The notes: generated from the letters alone by a model not told the origin. 64,000 nucleotides of DNA from Sindora glabra (GCA_020226215.1 CM035231.1:54774876-54838875), one strand, 5' to 3'; shown: positions 35,205-49,419, numbered from the stretch's first letter. Program-made: numbers and translations.

Positions 35205-37005
35205 TGCTATAATTTATAACAAATAATAGAGACAACTTTTGAATGGAAAGGATAGAGTAATAGCTTCTAGAATTTATCAATAAAGATGACTTGTCAGATA
35301 AACGATGTCAATTATCGTATTCAAAATTATCAAGACTATTGAAAGGGTTTTAGAATTTTTCAAAGTTTCTTCCAAGGGTTTGTACCCCTAGTGTAATGAT
35401 GAATACAAGGATTCCATAAAACTTTTGGAAAGATTCTTGTTCATAGTCTTTCAAAGTGCTTTGTAAAATTGTAATACCCGAGTTAATGCCTAAATTTTAT
35501 TGGTATTTACTTAAAATCTTTTATTTTTTTAAGATTTAAAGCACTTACTTTAATAAACTACACCATTTAAAATTTTCCTATTTAAATAAATTTTGAATAA
35601 AAATTAATTAATTATTTGTATATTTTACCTTATGACAAAAATTTAGGAAATTAGTATTATTTTTTTTAATAATAACGTAATTATATTTACTTGGTTAGGG
35701 TGTTGTTTCAAGATTTACTTAAATGATTTTTATGGTATCTTTTCCTATAAAATTGAGAATTTTTAACAAATATGAGTATATTAATTTATGAATATATTTG
35801 TGCATGTTCTAATAAACTATTTCATATGAGAAAACAATGTATAAAAGATGAGAAGCTAGAATTACCCTTAATATTTGGGCTATCATACACTCAACAAGTC
35901 ATTTTATTTTCCTTAACTCATTTTCTTATTTTATAGAAAAGCAAAGGTTGAGATTATGAAAAGAATGTGAGCTCACGATACACTTAGTATACATTACCTT
36001 TTTTCTAACCTCCTTTCATTTTGGTCAAATTCTTTCTTATCTAGATTCACACATTGGTTTTATTTATGTTTACAGGTTTGGTTTTGTTTTGATTATAACC
36101 CTATTTTTCCTTTTCTAGCTATCTTTTTCTTCTCTCGTCATGCTACCACCTTTCCATTGGATTGATGCCACTTACCATCCTTCTTTCTTATGTCTCTTTC
36201 TTAACAATTTACAACTATGGATGGTAAAAAATTCTTCCAAATTACTACTCATCTTGGTTATGAAATAGACCTACGTGGACTTCATTTTACTAACATTAAA
36301 CACTATCTTATCATTAATTGAGTTATTGTCAACCTTTTTGGATAAAGGTAAGTTTTTTCAAAGCAAAATATTTTAATTTTTAAGCTTGTAAGAGCTTAAT
36401 TAAGGAAATCTCTATTATATGTGATTTCCGATTCATTAGTAAAGAGTTAAAAATATAAGAAATTTATGTCTAAGATGTTAGAATAATATGATTAGAGCTA
36501 CCTTAGAATGTGATTTCTTAATATTTTAAGTTGTAGATGCATGATTTAGAAGTTCTTTTAGTTTACCTATTTTTGAATTCTTGCTTTAAACTTAAAAATA
36601 TAATGAAGTAATGACAAGGATTGTTAGTATAGTGTGATTAGAACTTAGAGTGATGATTACTTTAAAAGGAAAATAATCAATATTAGCATCCTCATAATTT
36701 ACTCTTATAGGTTAATAAATAAAAGAAAGAAAATGAGAGCCTAGATGCTTTGAAAAATTTTAAAAGGATTAAGTGAATGTATATTCTAACACAACCAATA
36801 TTTTGTGTAATTATCTTTATTTCTTAAATTATTCTTTATCAAACATATTGATCACATTTGTACTTAAAAATATAATATCTACAAATTCCTTGAATGCTTA
36901 GGTATAGAGAATTACAATGTTGATTGTTTATAATTGGTTATCTATTATGAAGTTAGATTATATAGCTAGTATATTGACTCATATAATGAATCTTGTGGAT
37001 TATTG

Positions 37006-37006
<1 letters not shown>

Positions 37007-37065
<59 letters not shown>
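37007..37065. repeat. (TA)n microsatellite
   Basis: About 59 bases of pure TA dinucleotides. Confidence 0.97.
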
Positions 37066-37069
<4 letters not shown>

Positions 37070-37464
37070 GTTATGAAGTAAAGACACAATATTGTTGGTG
37101 ATTGGAATATTATATTGTTATTGTGTTTATTGAAATTTGATAATTATTATTTATGGCCACATAATAAAGGCATGGATTTGTTGATGATGGATATTGGTGA
37201 TCTTGTGATGAAAATAGGTGATTTTGTTAAATTATAATTTATAAATTTGTTAACATATAATTTGTGAAATATCATGAAAACAATGCCTTGGTCATGTTTA
37301 ATGTGATTGAAATAGGGTTGGATATAATATTTGATCACTGCCAAATCTAGGAAAATGTTTGTGAAAGTATAAAATTAACTCAGAGGGACAACACTATATT
37401 TGTGAAGGAATATGATTGATTAGGAGTTTTAAGAAAATTTAATTGTATTTATAAGTCTATAATC

Positions 37465-37466
<2 letters not shown>

Positions 37467-37551
<85 letters not shown>
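37467..37551. repeat. (AT)n microsatellite
   Basis: About 85 bases of pure AT dinucleotides, 400 bp from the tract at 37007, probably polymorphic and hard to assemble. Confidence 0.97.
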
Positions 37552-37555
<4 letters not shown>

Positions 37556-40174
37556 CTTTGTATGGTTAAATATGTAATGGTAGCATTATAAATGCCCTTT
37601 TGGTTGTTAATTAGGTTGTATAAATGAATGTGAGGACTTTGTCATTCAATGTTCCCTATGCGAGATATTTTAGGAAATGTTATACTATTATAAACCTTAT
37701 AATGTTTCTCTTTACTTGGAGTGAATGGAATTTGGTTAATGGACTATAAAACCATTTGCATTCCATTATTTCTCTTATTCATAAGAATACTAATGAATTG
37801 TTCAAGCAAAGGAAAAAATTAGTTAAATTGTTTGTAAGTCAGATAATTAGGATATGTAACCTAATATGACTATTCATTATACTAAACACTTTAATCATTT
37901 GAATGATCCATTTTGGCTGACTTTAAACATTTATTCTTAGTAGATATATGCTCACTAGGCTTGTAAAACTTATGCTTTTATGTACTTTAAATAGTTTTAG
38001 GGTCAACTTGTATCATTCATTTGAAATGCTTTGATGGAAGTTTAAGGCATTTAGCAAAAGAATTTGACAATTGAGAAGTATTGGTCGTAAAACATGTGGT
38101 TATAGGCATTATATACAATTATTATTTATATTCATGTAAGATTTATAATGCTTGTCAATTAAGTCACACATTTTCATCTTTAGGGAAATTAACCCTCCTA
38201 AATGTCTAAAATAGATGAAACTCTATTCCTTTTTGAAATTTATGCTGCACTTTAGTTTATATAAGAATTAAGGTATTCATATCATGTTAGAGTCTACATG
38301 GCTAGTCATAAAGGCTTATGGAAACAAAGTAATTAGTTCTATACAGGTCATAATTAGGATGATTCATGATAAGAATACTTTTATTCATAATCGAAGTATG
38401 GGCACAAGTCCTTGGAAGAAACCTTGGTTGATTCAATAATCTTCTTAATAGCATGGTGATTCTAAATACAACAATCTATACTTTGCAAAGCATAAACCTT
38501 CTTTTGGATAAAAAGGTAGATCAATGGCTTTTACAATCCATAAAAAAATGGCTTCTAAGATGAATAGTATAAATTGCTATATTTAATATTACAATAACTA
38601 TTGAGAAGGTGATGAAATCTATCAAAAGTCCTTTTAAAGACTTATACCTGCATTTTAGCAATAAGTATAAGGATTTTACATAGTATTTGGAAGGATTCTT
38701 TTCGAATTCCTTTCAAATGTTTTATACATTGATTGTGTTCATAGTTGAAGTATGGGTACTAACCTTAAGAAGGACTTTAGATGGATTTAAGAACCTTCAT
38801 AATATCTTGGTAAGGCCAAATACCATGACCTATACCTTCTAACAGAAGTTATGTTTTTTTATGTTAGGTGAGTTATCTTGATATATAGTTAAATTGTTTC
38901 AAAAGGTTAGGTTAAGTAATATTTATAAGGTTTACAGAAAACATTAGATATTAGTTATTGATAAAAACTAATGTCATAGGTTTGTTCATTTCTTGATAAA
39001 GTGGTGGTTGTCATACCATAAGATGTTAGTGAAATACATAACTAATGTGCAAACTTTTAATCTTAACATTTATAATAATTGAAATGGAGTTAAATGACGA
39101 TTATTTTAAAAAGCTAACATGTTAAGTTTTTAAAGTTTCTATGTAACCTTATAAATGTTATTCATCAAACTTCTCTAGGTTTTTCCATTTTCCTTAAAAA
39201 TCAATAGTTGCTATCATTTTAGATGTTGATTAATCCCAAAACCAACTTTTTTAAGTTTTTCATTTCTTTAGCAAGGATGTTTAAAATATCTTTAAATGTG
39301 TATTCTGTAAAATATCGATGTTATAATCATCTAAAACCATCTTATTATTGTAAAGTTTTTTATATCAATTTTATTATATACTTGCATTGAAGTTGCAAAT
39401 ATGAAAAGAAGTGATTTTCAATTATTTTAAGCAAAATGATATTTTTGTTTTGATCTTTTATTTGGTAATCTTTGCAACTCAAATGCTAATTATATGGATT
39501 TAATATAAAATTTAATTGCTATTGAATAATTTAAAATAAATGTAGTGAGCATATATAAATGAGTAAAGAGAAATAATTTTGAAAATTTTATATTGTAACT
39601 TTTTTTCAAATCATTACATGTATATATATATGTATTTTATAAAATAATTTGCACAAAAATTACACTAAATTTTTAATATAAAAAATATAAAAAATACATT
39701 GGTTATTAGCTAAATTCAACATCATATTTATTAGTGGTTTCCAATGAAAATGGCAATTGTTGTACCATTAAATATTAGTTAATTAAAAGATTGATGTTTA
39801 AAATTTTTATATTTTCTAGAGAAATGCATGAAATGCTCTTTCAATGATGGTTATGTGCAAAATAAATGTTTTAAATTTTCACTTTCATAATCATAAATGT
39901 TGTATTTTTAGATGTAAGTGAATTAAAAAAATGATACATTAACGTTTATCTAAAATTTCAAAATTATCACCATATTAATATAAATGTTAGTTATAAGTAA
40001 AATTGATACGTTAAAGTTTATTAAAAATTTCAAAATGCCATTACATTAATATAAATGTTAGTTATATTTAAAAATCATCATCATTAGTTTCAATATAATT
40101 TTAAAAATATTATCGCATTAAAATAAAATTAGTGTTAGCTTTAACTGATATTTATCCACCAATGTTTGTCAGGA

Positions 40175-40300
40175 TACTACAAAAAAAGAAAAAGGAGCAT
40201 GTAGATGACAAAAGTCATTTGACTAGGCTAGCTTAATTGTTTGTATATATGTCTTAAATGACATTATCATGTGTATCGATGATGTGCTGGTGCATAGTAT
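40175..40300. mobile_element. Truncated CACTA terminus
   Basis: TACTACAAAAAAAG followed by GCATGTAGATGACAAAAGTCATTTG and AAATGACATTATCATGTG closely resembles the left end of the CACTA element at 42113. The roughly 110 bases before it also resemble the DNA left of 42113, so the pair is a duplication of flank plus terminus and not two independent insertions. The rest of the element is missing; similarity stops where the duplicated segment at 40306 begins. Confidence 0.6.
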
Positions 40301-40305
40301 ACTAT

Positions 40306-41200
40306 AGATATCCACCAAGAGTAGTATATAGAATCTTTGGTATTTGTAGCCAATACGAATACAACTAGCCACATGCCTTTTCTGTGGCTTTTCATGCAAT
40401 TGCATGTTGAGATCTTTTAGATTATCATTAATTTCTTATTTTTTTAAGGATATTTTTTATTCTTTTCTGATCATTTCCTTCTTTCAAATAGAGGAAAAAA
40501 ATTCCTTTATGCTCTTTCACGTGTACACATAATATATGTTCCTTTCGACAAGGTCCCCTTCTTAACCCCACTTTCCCATTCCACTACTTATAAATTAGAA
40601 TTTCTTTTCATTTTTCATGATATAAACTAGCTTTTTTATTTTTTCTAATCATGACATATTATTATTTTTTTAACACTTACAATTATATTTATTTTACTGA
40701 AAACACCTAATTAATTTTTAAAATTTTTCTATAAAATTTAAATTTATGACATTTGTAACAAAAAGTGAATTACATCAATCATGCCAAGGCAAAGAATTTT
40801 ACTTTATTCTCATTAAATTCAGTTCAATTAGTTAGGTATTAGGAATGTATAAGGCATTTTTTTTTTCTAGCTATGAATAAATCATTAATAAAATATTTAT
40901 GAATTTAAATTATAGTTGTGATTGTGATTGCCTTACAAAAAAAATCATGGGATATAAAACACTAAAAGTAATCATTATTACCTAAATTGTGGCAAAAATA
41001 TGATTATACTTGCTATAATTATAATATTATAATTATATTATATAATATGATTCATAGTTTAATATCATTATTAATATATAATAATAAGTATTCTTACCAA
41101 AATTCCTATTTTCTTATAAATTAATCAAAATAGTTTATGGGTAGTCTTTTTTAGACTTCAATTAAACTATTTTTCCTTTTTTTTCCATGTATGTTTCATT
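40306..41200. repeat. Segmental duplication, copy 1
   Basis: Shares order and sequence with 50892-52642. The first part (to about 40420) and last part (from about 40858) match in direct orientation. The middle (about 40428-40855) matches the reverse complement of 51100-51665, for example the block CTTGTCG near 40546 and 51414. This copy lacks MITE copy B and shows a single TAA where that MITE lies in the other copy. Confidence 0.8.
40310..40405 (-). pseudogene. Duplicated coding-like block, copy 1
   Basis: 32 codons from ATG at 40405, with LHEKPQKRHVAS and IRIGYKYQRF. Compared with the copy at 50897-50992 it differs at 14 bases, ten of them at third codon positions and seven of them silent. 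That pattern is expected if both copies once evolved under selection on the protein. I do not recognise the protein. The block is embedded in the segmental duplication, with no obvious gene around it now. Confidence 0.45.
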
Positions 41201-42109
41201 GATATGTATTATGTTATAACATTGAGATTTGCTTATCCTGAATAATTTTATGTGATGTAATTATGATGATTTTATTGTGACTAAGCCTTGTTAGCTATTT
41301 ATAAATATGGTGATCATCTAGAAAAGATTATGTATGTGATATGGTATGAATACTATGTAAATTGAATGACTGAGATGATTGCAAATTGTGATGTGAAATA
41401 AATAATTTGAGTATATGGAGGTAAATATTATCAATTAGATAATTGGTATAATGAGTTTCAAAGATCCAAAAATTTGGTCATAATTATATTCTATTTTAAG
41501 ATTTATTTAGTATTTGATCATTCTATATAACGAATTCTAAGCATGCTTGTGATAGATATATGCTCATTAAGTTTTGTAACTTATTCCATTTTATTTTCAA
41601 TATTTTTAGGTTAAGTAATTACCTTCAAGCTTGGTTGCATCTATGGAAAATAAAAGACCACATAATTAGGGAGATTTTGACAGTTGGATTAAGATTAGAA
41701 GTATAGTTATTGAAATCTATATAAATAAAGATGTGTGTAAGGGTTATATAGTATTGTATGTATGTCTAAGTTGTTTTCATATCTACAAAGATTATACTTT
41801 TTATATTTAAGGTATATGACCCTTGAGAAGCATTTAAAAACAAGACAATTTTGTTCATTTTTTTTCATAAAATTTGAAGCGCATTTTAGTTCCTCATGGA
41901 AATAAAGATCCTTAGTGGGCAAAATAGGTATAAATAATGTTAAGGTTGATATAAACTAGATAACACGATTTACGCCAATTGCGATCGAATTTTGGTTATA
42001 ACATTTAAAAATCATGATCATAAGTTTTCAAATAATTTTAGAAATATTACCCCATCAAAATAAACATCAATGTTAACTTTAATTAACATTTATCTATCAA
42101 TGTCTATTA
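41201..42109. other. AT-rich DNA, no gene recognised
   Basis: A stretch near 41545-41615 weakly resembles 37935-38010 (GATATATGCTCA(C/T)TA), suggesting a shared old repeat. The last 120 bases resemble 40060-40174. A 71-codon minus-strand frame at 41707-41922 has no recognisable domain. Confidence 0.4.
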
Positions 42110-43739
42110 GCATACTACAAAAAAAAAAAATAGGCTACATAGATGACAAAATTCATTTGAATAGACTTACTTGATCCCAAATGACATTGTCATGTATAAT
42201 GAGTCATTTATATAAATTTATATATCTTGTCACCTACACAGATGACTTTTCATGTCATCTACGTATAAGGTAAAGTAGGTTGAGGTGAACACCTCTATAT
42301 AAATGACAATGTTATTTGTATATAGGTTTTTTTTAGAAGAATTTTAAAGATTTAAACCTTTATATAAATAATAATGTCTATTGTATAAAGTTCATTTATT
42401 TATTTTTAAATAAATTTAAAGTTCAATGCTCAATACATATAACATTATTATTTATATTAAATTCTTTTCATTTTTAAAATTATAAATTTAATTTAGAGAA
42501 TTTATTTCTAATAGCTGGCAATTTAAAAAAGTTCAATACACACTAAAATATTTTTATAATTATTAATAATTATTTATAAATATTATAATATCAATTATAA
42601 AAATAAATAAGATAAAAATTAACTTCTAATAATATAAAATAAAAATACAACATCTATATATAATAATATAAAGTATCAAATAAAAAATAAATGCACAATA
42701 TATATAATAGCTACATAAAATAATAATTATTATTATCTTCACCTTCATCCTCATTATCATCCAAAGGCACATGCAACACTTAGGATGAAGACAAAGGTGG
42801 TTACAGTTAAGGTAAAGGCAAAGATTGTTACAACTAGGGAGCTAAGAGATGCTATGGAGCAAAAGGTGACTACTATGTGAATCTAAATGGTACTTTCAAC
42901 TAAAGGATGTCCATCATTTAAGAAAGATAAGGCATTGTAGGATAAGGTAGAAAGAGTTCTATAAACTACAAAGTAACACAGATTGTGTGAAGGGTAATCT
43001 AGGTTAGTTGTTGCACCTGTTCATAATAAAAAATCTAATACTAAAACTTGCTAACTCTTAGTAACTCTTAGTAATGTAGCTCTACATAACCTTTGCAAAA
43101 TTTACATCCTTTTATTACCTTAAAGGAAATATTATAGTGGATGAGCTAGTGTTGAGGATGCTATATAATGTCATAACAAGCATACAATCAACTACTTTTT
43201 TATGCCTTCCACAAGTTTCTAGCATCTTGTCATCAATAACAGGTTCATTAAGTGATAATGAAACAACTAGAGAGTTGCTAAAGGAAGCATATGACTATAA
43301 AGATCATTGGGTGACTAGTTCCAATATCTTGGCCTTAATTTTTTAACTAAAATTAAATAATTTAAGTAAACACTTTTCCTACTGTAATTAAAATTATTTA
43401 ATTATAGATTAATTATTTACATAAGTAGTTTGGACATTCAAATGCACTTATTTCCTAGTATGATATATATAATGTTCATGAAAATTCTCCCTTACCGACT
43501 GCAATTCACCAATGTTCTTATTTTTCTATGCTAAATTTAAAACATTGTATTAAAAATTAGTAAGATTTTTTTATAGTAGCATGAGGACTTTGATCCATGG
43601 TGATTAGTGTACACCTTCTTCAACTTGTTGTATGAATTTCTTTTAGATAGCTCATGCAAATTCAAACCAAAATATTTACAATTATTAGAAAAATAATTAA
43701 AAATTAAAAATGAAAAGTTACTAATCTTTACTTTAACTT

Positions 43740-44270
43740 TACCTTGTACTCGTTACTATCAAAGAACGTATGTAACTTATCTTAATGGTTTATTGAGATA
43801 TTTACAAAGCAACATCACCTTGTGATGTGCATGTCATAAATGTCATATTGACCCCTATGCTCCAAGAAATGATTATGGAGAATTAACTTCCAAGCTTTGT
43901 ATTGATTAGTTATCGTTCATTGGATATCGATAATTAGACATCCTTACTCCTCAAGTTCAATGTCCACAAACTTGAAATGGGATTACATTAAGGTAACAAT
44001 GTTATGATTATTGTATCCATTAATCTTAATATAAAACATAAAATAATAATGAAGATATATTCAATAATACTTATACAAGATTCCTTGTGTAACACATTCC
44101 CTTTTCACCTCAGGTACCCTCTTCTAATTTTTATGGAAGGCCTCACAGTGCTACCTAACTAGCACTCTTATGTCACGTGTAAAATGCTTTGAGTTTGGAT
44201 CGATTGCCTAACATATACCTATCTTATCAAAATGAACAGGCAATGGTTTTTCATTATCCTTTTAGATTTT
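43740..44270 (-). pseudogene. Transposase_24-like second CACTA protein, relic
   Basis: On the minus strand, LPVHFDKIGYMLGNRSKLKAF followed by SIKIRRGYL, and further on AWKLILHNHFLEH and HTFFDSNEYK, resemble the order in plant Ptta/En/Spm (Transposase_24) proteins, often the second product of CACTA elements. Stops and frameshifts break it. Its position downstream of TNP2 within the same element supports the call. The similarity is short, so I am only moderately confident. Confidence 0.4.
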
Positions 44271-44755
44271 TTGGTAAAAGGTTATAGACCTTGACTTATT
44301 GCAATATTGTTGAGTTAATGTAGCTTTCAAATATAACATACTATTAATAACATATATTTATAGGAAAAAAATACAAAATGAAGTGTTTGAGTATAAACAA
44401 TTTTACCTATCTTAGAAAGGGAGGGAATGTGAATGGGGTTATATGGTCGGTTATATCCAACATCTCGCCCATGATAATATAATATAACATCAGCCATAAC
44501 TATCAAGTTATCATATAAACAATAGTTATTACAATAAAATATAAGTAATAATTATAAGAAAATGTCAAATTTTTATCCTAAAAGCTAAATAACATTTATA
44601 CTTACAAAATGAATTGTTTAAAATAGTTAGTATAATAGGACATAAATAATACTTACTAGAGAATACAAAATTGATACCTTAAAAGCTTAATTACAATTTG
44701 AAAAACAAAAAAATATTGATCTTAATTAAACTCATTGTTAGTAAAAGTAGCAAGG

Positions 44756-46600
44756 TCATAATCTCTTTTATTAGTTTCATCATCATTATTGGACTTTAAA
44801 AGCTCTTCTTATATTTAATTACTAATTGTTTCATTTTCTAAATTGTCATTGTCATTTATAAAGTCATCAACCATTTGTGTGGCAAGACAATCATTATTCG
44901 AAGATAAAACATAATGAGGATCATGGTTTTAATCCTATAAGGTAATTTGATCAAAATCTCTAAGATTAATTGTGAGCGTGAAGTTTGCGAAATTATTATC
45001 CTATAAATAAGACAAACTATTGACACTAATATCATCATTATTAAGAAAATCCCATATATTGTGATGTATTGCATTATTTATAACTGTCTAGTTTGATCCA
45101 TTAAAATGATTATCAATGTAGAAAACTTATTTTTCTTGAGACATAAGCATATGTGGATCATCTTTGTACCATTTAACACTGATAAAATATTTATTATATT
45201 CTTATCATTGATAATTTTCTTATTTCTATAATCGATTTCATACCATTTATACTTGAAGAAAGTAATAGATTAATTATTTATATAACTCAACTATGATATC
45301 CTCTAAAATAACATGAATTTTTTTTTAGTCTCAGGTACAAAAATTCTATTGTTCTATGTTTTAATGCTTAGTATATCAAAAAGTAGTTACAAACCAAACT
45401 CTATTTTCCATACATGTTGAACATGATATAATCGTGAAACCTAATCTAGAAGTCAAGAATAGTAGCTCATCAATTGCCTTAGGGAATCTATTATGATGAA
45501 TGTGGTACATCTATAAAAAAATTTTAAGTCAAGAATAACAAGATGAGTAACCAAAAATGATAATTATAAAAAATTAGTTGAAACAAATATGATAAAGAAT
45601 TACCTTAGAGTAAAACCAAGAACTAAATAGGGTTTTTTCATAAATAATCAACATTTTACCACCCAAAAGAATATTCCATATAAGAAAATCATTTACAGTC
45701 CATAACAATGTCACTCATATCTTAAACATGCTCTTGGTAGTAACATCTCAAGTTTAAACTCCTACCTTATATAACTATTTTAGTTCTTCTACAAGCAATT
45801 TTAAGAAAACATTTATATCTCTTTTTAAAGATTGTGGTACAGGGATTAATAGTGTCAACATGAAAAACGATTCTTTCATGGAAAGCAATGGTGGTAAATT
45901 GTATGTAGTCATTATAACTAGCCACATACTATATAATAAGTTCATAACACTAAAAGAATTGAATCTATTTGCACTTAACAATCATCCCATATTCCTTGAT
46001 TTCATGGAGAAATCAAGATGCCTTTTGTTGAAATCTTATTAAGTTTTTCCATCAATAGAATATTGCATAACCCTATCTTTCAGGGATCATCTTGTATGAT
46101 GCTACATCATATTTTTTACTGTATGCCTTGATTTGTATAACCATTTCAACTTGAGGGGTAACAAAAAATACTTTAACATTTTTTAAAGAACCTTTTTTCC
46201 ATTTATATTTTTATCAATCCACTGGCTTTCCTCATAAATTGAACAAGTCTCATTTCCAATATGCTCTTTCTAAAAGAACGCACAATTATACTTACAAACA
46301 TGAATTAACTTATACCCTAATCCTATCCTATTAAGCTATTTCTTTACATTACAATATGATCCTAGCAATTTGTTATTCTTTGGTAGTGCTTCCTTCAACA
46401 ACTTTAGTAGAAAGTTGAATAACTTATTGGTTCACTTATATAGTACTTTCAAATGTATAATCTTAACTAAGAAATATAATGAAGAAAATTTTATGCAACT
46501 AGGCTATAATTCTATTTGAACTTTTATAAACAGGTTATCAAAGTTTTGGCCATAAGATATATCCCCCAAAGGGATTCTCATTCCTATTTCCATCATTGGT
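44756..46600 (-). pseudogene. TNP2-type CACTA transposase (Transposase_21) relic
   Basis: TNP2 cuts and joins CACTA ends. The clearest stretch, 45775-45981, contains TTYNLPPLLSMKESFFMLTL and then IPVPQSLKRDINVFLKLLVEELK, matching the core of the family (the YNLPP...K...FMLTLLIPGP...DIDVYL pattern). Upstream, PKNNKLLGSYCNVKK and LGYKLIHVCKYNC correspond to the part before the core. Downstream, WTVNDFLIWNILLGG and MSQEK*VFYIDNH follow in the expected order. Many stops and indels remain, so no product is possible. Confidence 0.8.
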
Positions 46601-49419
46601 ATCTACCGTATTAGTGGCATGAGGACTAATGAAGTTATTTATGATGCCAACCATCTTATTAACATCATTAGAGGGTGCCCCTATATAACCTCAGCCCTAT
46701 ATAAATACTATTCCCCATAATGGACCTAATTCATGTATAGCAGATGAAATCTATTATTTATTAAGTGTGCCTTCATGGTGTTTAATGCCAAGTGTAACGC
46801 ATTTAAACACTTCTTACATAGGCATTTTACTAACCTCTTATCATCAACAAAGTTTATAGTTCTCTCCACACATGCAATAGCATCATTTTAGTACTCATCA
46901 GATAATTGATCTTATAAGGTTGTTTAACTTTTGTCAAAAGATATGTTGTAACTAGCCTATAACATCACAAGTTATCATATAATTCAATTATGCATATATA
47001 TTTATGATGTGTTCTAAATCCACTTTATTACTCCGATTCTAAAAGATAAGGTTTTATCATTTTTAAGATATTCCTGTAGTTATTATCTCGACTTATTAAT
47101 AATACATTTCATACACTTAGAAATTTTAGCAGTATTTTCCCATAATTTTTCAAATATGTATATTATATATTGACATAGTACACACCTAAAGAATAAAAAA
47201 GAGACAAAAATTTTCCACAATATAAAATTATGAGTATATAAGTTAAGCACAATAATTAAATGATATATCTCAAATTATTCAAAATTATAAGATAGTTCAA
47301 TGATTGATTTGTCTAAAAAGACCAATCAATTCTTGAACAAGTCTAAAGTTATAATACAAATTCATTTTAATTTTAAAATATTATAATTTTTATTATAATA
47401 ATTTTAATAATATAATAAGATTACTTTCATTAAATTAACAAGTCATTAATTTGTGCACTTTTTATATATTGTTAATGATATATATATTTTAATATTTAAT
47501 TCCCTCTTCAACATTGTTTGTTAATTTTTAGTATTTTAAATGATTACTTAATAATGTAAATAATTCATGCTATCAAACATTACATATATTTGATAAACTT
47601 AATTATTAAAATTTATTACAAAATAGGTGTTCTCTTAGTGTAACTTTATTTTATATAAAATTTAATTATTTAATAAAATTATATAACTTAATTATAATAT
47701 TAAATTATTATATATTTTATTATCCATTGTCACTTTTTTAGTATTTTAAATTATTACTTAAATTATTAAATATTTCATATTATAAAAAATTTAATACTTT
47801 CATTACTGTAATTATCAAAATTATTTGTTAGCATTTTTTAATGACTTTCATTTTTATATAATTTAAAAAATTAATAAAATTATATGAATTACTTCTAATA
47901 TTAAATTATTACGTAATTTATACTCCACTATTACTTATTTCTTCAACGTTCTATTAAATTTTTTGCATCACTAAATTTTTTTTATTTTTAGTACTATAAT
48001 GATCAAAATTATATGTTACCATTTTTAATTACTTCTATACATATAATTTAACAATTTGATGAAATTATATAACTTATTTTTAATATTAATTTATTACACA
48101 TTTTATTCTCTCTTGTTAAATTATGTTACACATTATTAGTTTTTGAATGTTTGTAAAATTATCATTTTGTAAATATGGAAATTACTTCTTTTTTAATTGT
48201 TTTAAACAATTATTTAAATTGTTAAATATTTCACATCATTAAAAAATTTTATATTTTCATTACTATAATTGTCAAAATTTATGTGTAATCTTTTCTAAAT
48301 TAATTTCATTTTTTATGTAATTTAATAATTTAATAAATTATCAAAATTACTTTGAACATTAAATTATTACAAATTTTATCCTCATATCTATATCAAACTC
48401 ATCAGATGTTTAAAATAATAAACATAATAACTTTTGCAAAATAATAATTTTACTACCTAACACAATAAAGTATTAAGATAAATTTATATTTGAATATTAC
48501 ATCAATATCATTGGATATTCAAACCAATAAACATACCAAAATATATTAAATAATAGTTTTATCAAATTGAATATTATATCAAATTATACAAAATAATAAT
48601 TTATATTAAAATATTATATCATTATCATCAAATGTTTAAAGTAATAAATATATCAACATACATAGAATAATAATTTTATCACACTTATTAATGAATTAAA
48701 ATTTTGTTTTTATATATTATATCAATATACCATTAAAATGCATGAGTTTTTTTAGCTTACCTCAATATAATAGTGAAGCAACAATCTACAGTATCAATCA
48801 ATGATAAAGTAACATGAATTGATCTTCAACAAAATTAATATAGGAATAAATAAAAATTAAAGCATAAAATGTAAAAAACAACAAAAAGGAGGAAGAAATT
48901 CTCCTAAGCTCCTAGGAAGACGAGGAAGAAGAAATAACATGTGAAATGATTCTATTTCGAGTGTCAACTAGTATTTAAAGGCATTGGGCTACACAGGTGA
49001 CAAATATTTTATTGTTTGTGTAGGCCTATAGTTGTCATTGGTGTAAAAAAAGATCAAAGCATATGCGACTCTTTGGCATTTTGGCACTTGTATAGATGAC
49101 TTAGTCATCTCTATGTTTCTTTTGAATTTTTTTTTCAAAATTTTTTCAAAGGCTATGCAAATGTTTGTTAGTTTTTTGAAATTAGAAAAAAAAAAAAAAA
49201 GGGGGTTATGTAGACAACAATGTTGTCTATTTAGCTCACCACAAAAATGTTCCTACCAACTCTATGTGAAATACTTACCTAATGCTATCCAGATGACAAT
49301 ATCATCTATATAGTATTTTTTTATTTTTGTAAAAAATTACTAAAATACTTAAATAGATAAATGAGATTTTGGTGTTTGTATAGCTGTCTTCTAAATAATG
49401 TATAATTGTTGTAGTGGCA

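Larger units (their letters stand above)
34562..40174. mobile_element. Decayed repeat mosaic, possibly CACTA-like
   Basis: The left edge reads ACTACAAAATACGAACATCT and is soon followed by TGACATCGGTTCC and a worn reverse copy, motifs that recall CACTA ends and subterminal repeats. The right part (38930-40170) repeats ATTAATATAAATGTTAGTTA-like units in tandem. Between them, 35330-35470 and 38590-38820 share related direct repeats (GGATT...TTTGGAA(A/G)GATTCTT) and 38380-38460 resembles 38740-38820. No open coding frame survives and I found no target duplication. This may be several overlapping dead elements. Confidence 0.3.
42113..49416 (-). mobile_element. CACTA (En/Spm) DNA transposon, decayed
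   Basis: A 7,304-bp element. The left end TACTACAAAAAA is a one-base variant of CACTACAA; the right end ...AATTGTTGTAGTG is the reverse complement of CACTACAACAATT. Both sides are flanked by GCA (42110-42112 and 49417-49419), the 3-bp duplication typical of CACTA elements. Both ends carry subterminal repeats built on GATGAC/GTCATC, often as dyads (near 42140-42320 and 48985-49310). The interior holds relics of a TNP2 transposase and a Transposase_24-like protein on the minus strand. It is not autonomous. Confidence 0.85.

Noticed and set aside
43137..43346. 69-codon plus-strand ORF within the CACTA element
   Set aside because: The transposase relics run on the minus strand and this translation has no recognisable domain.
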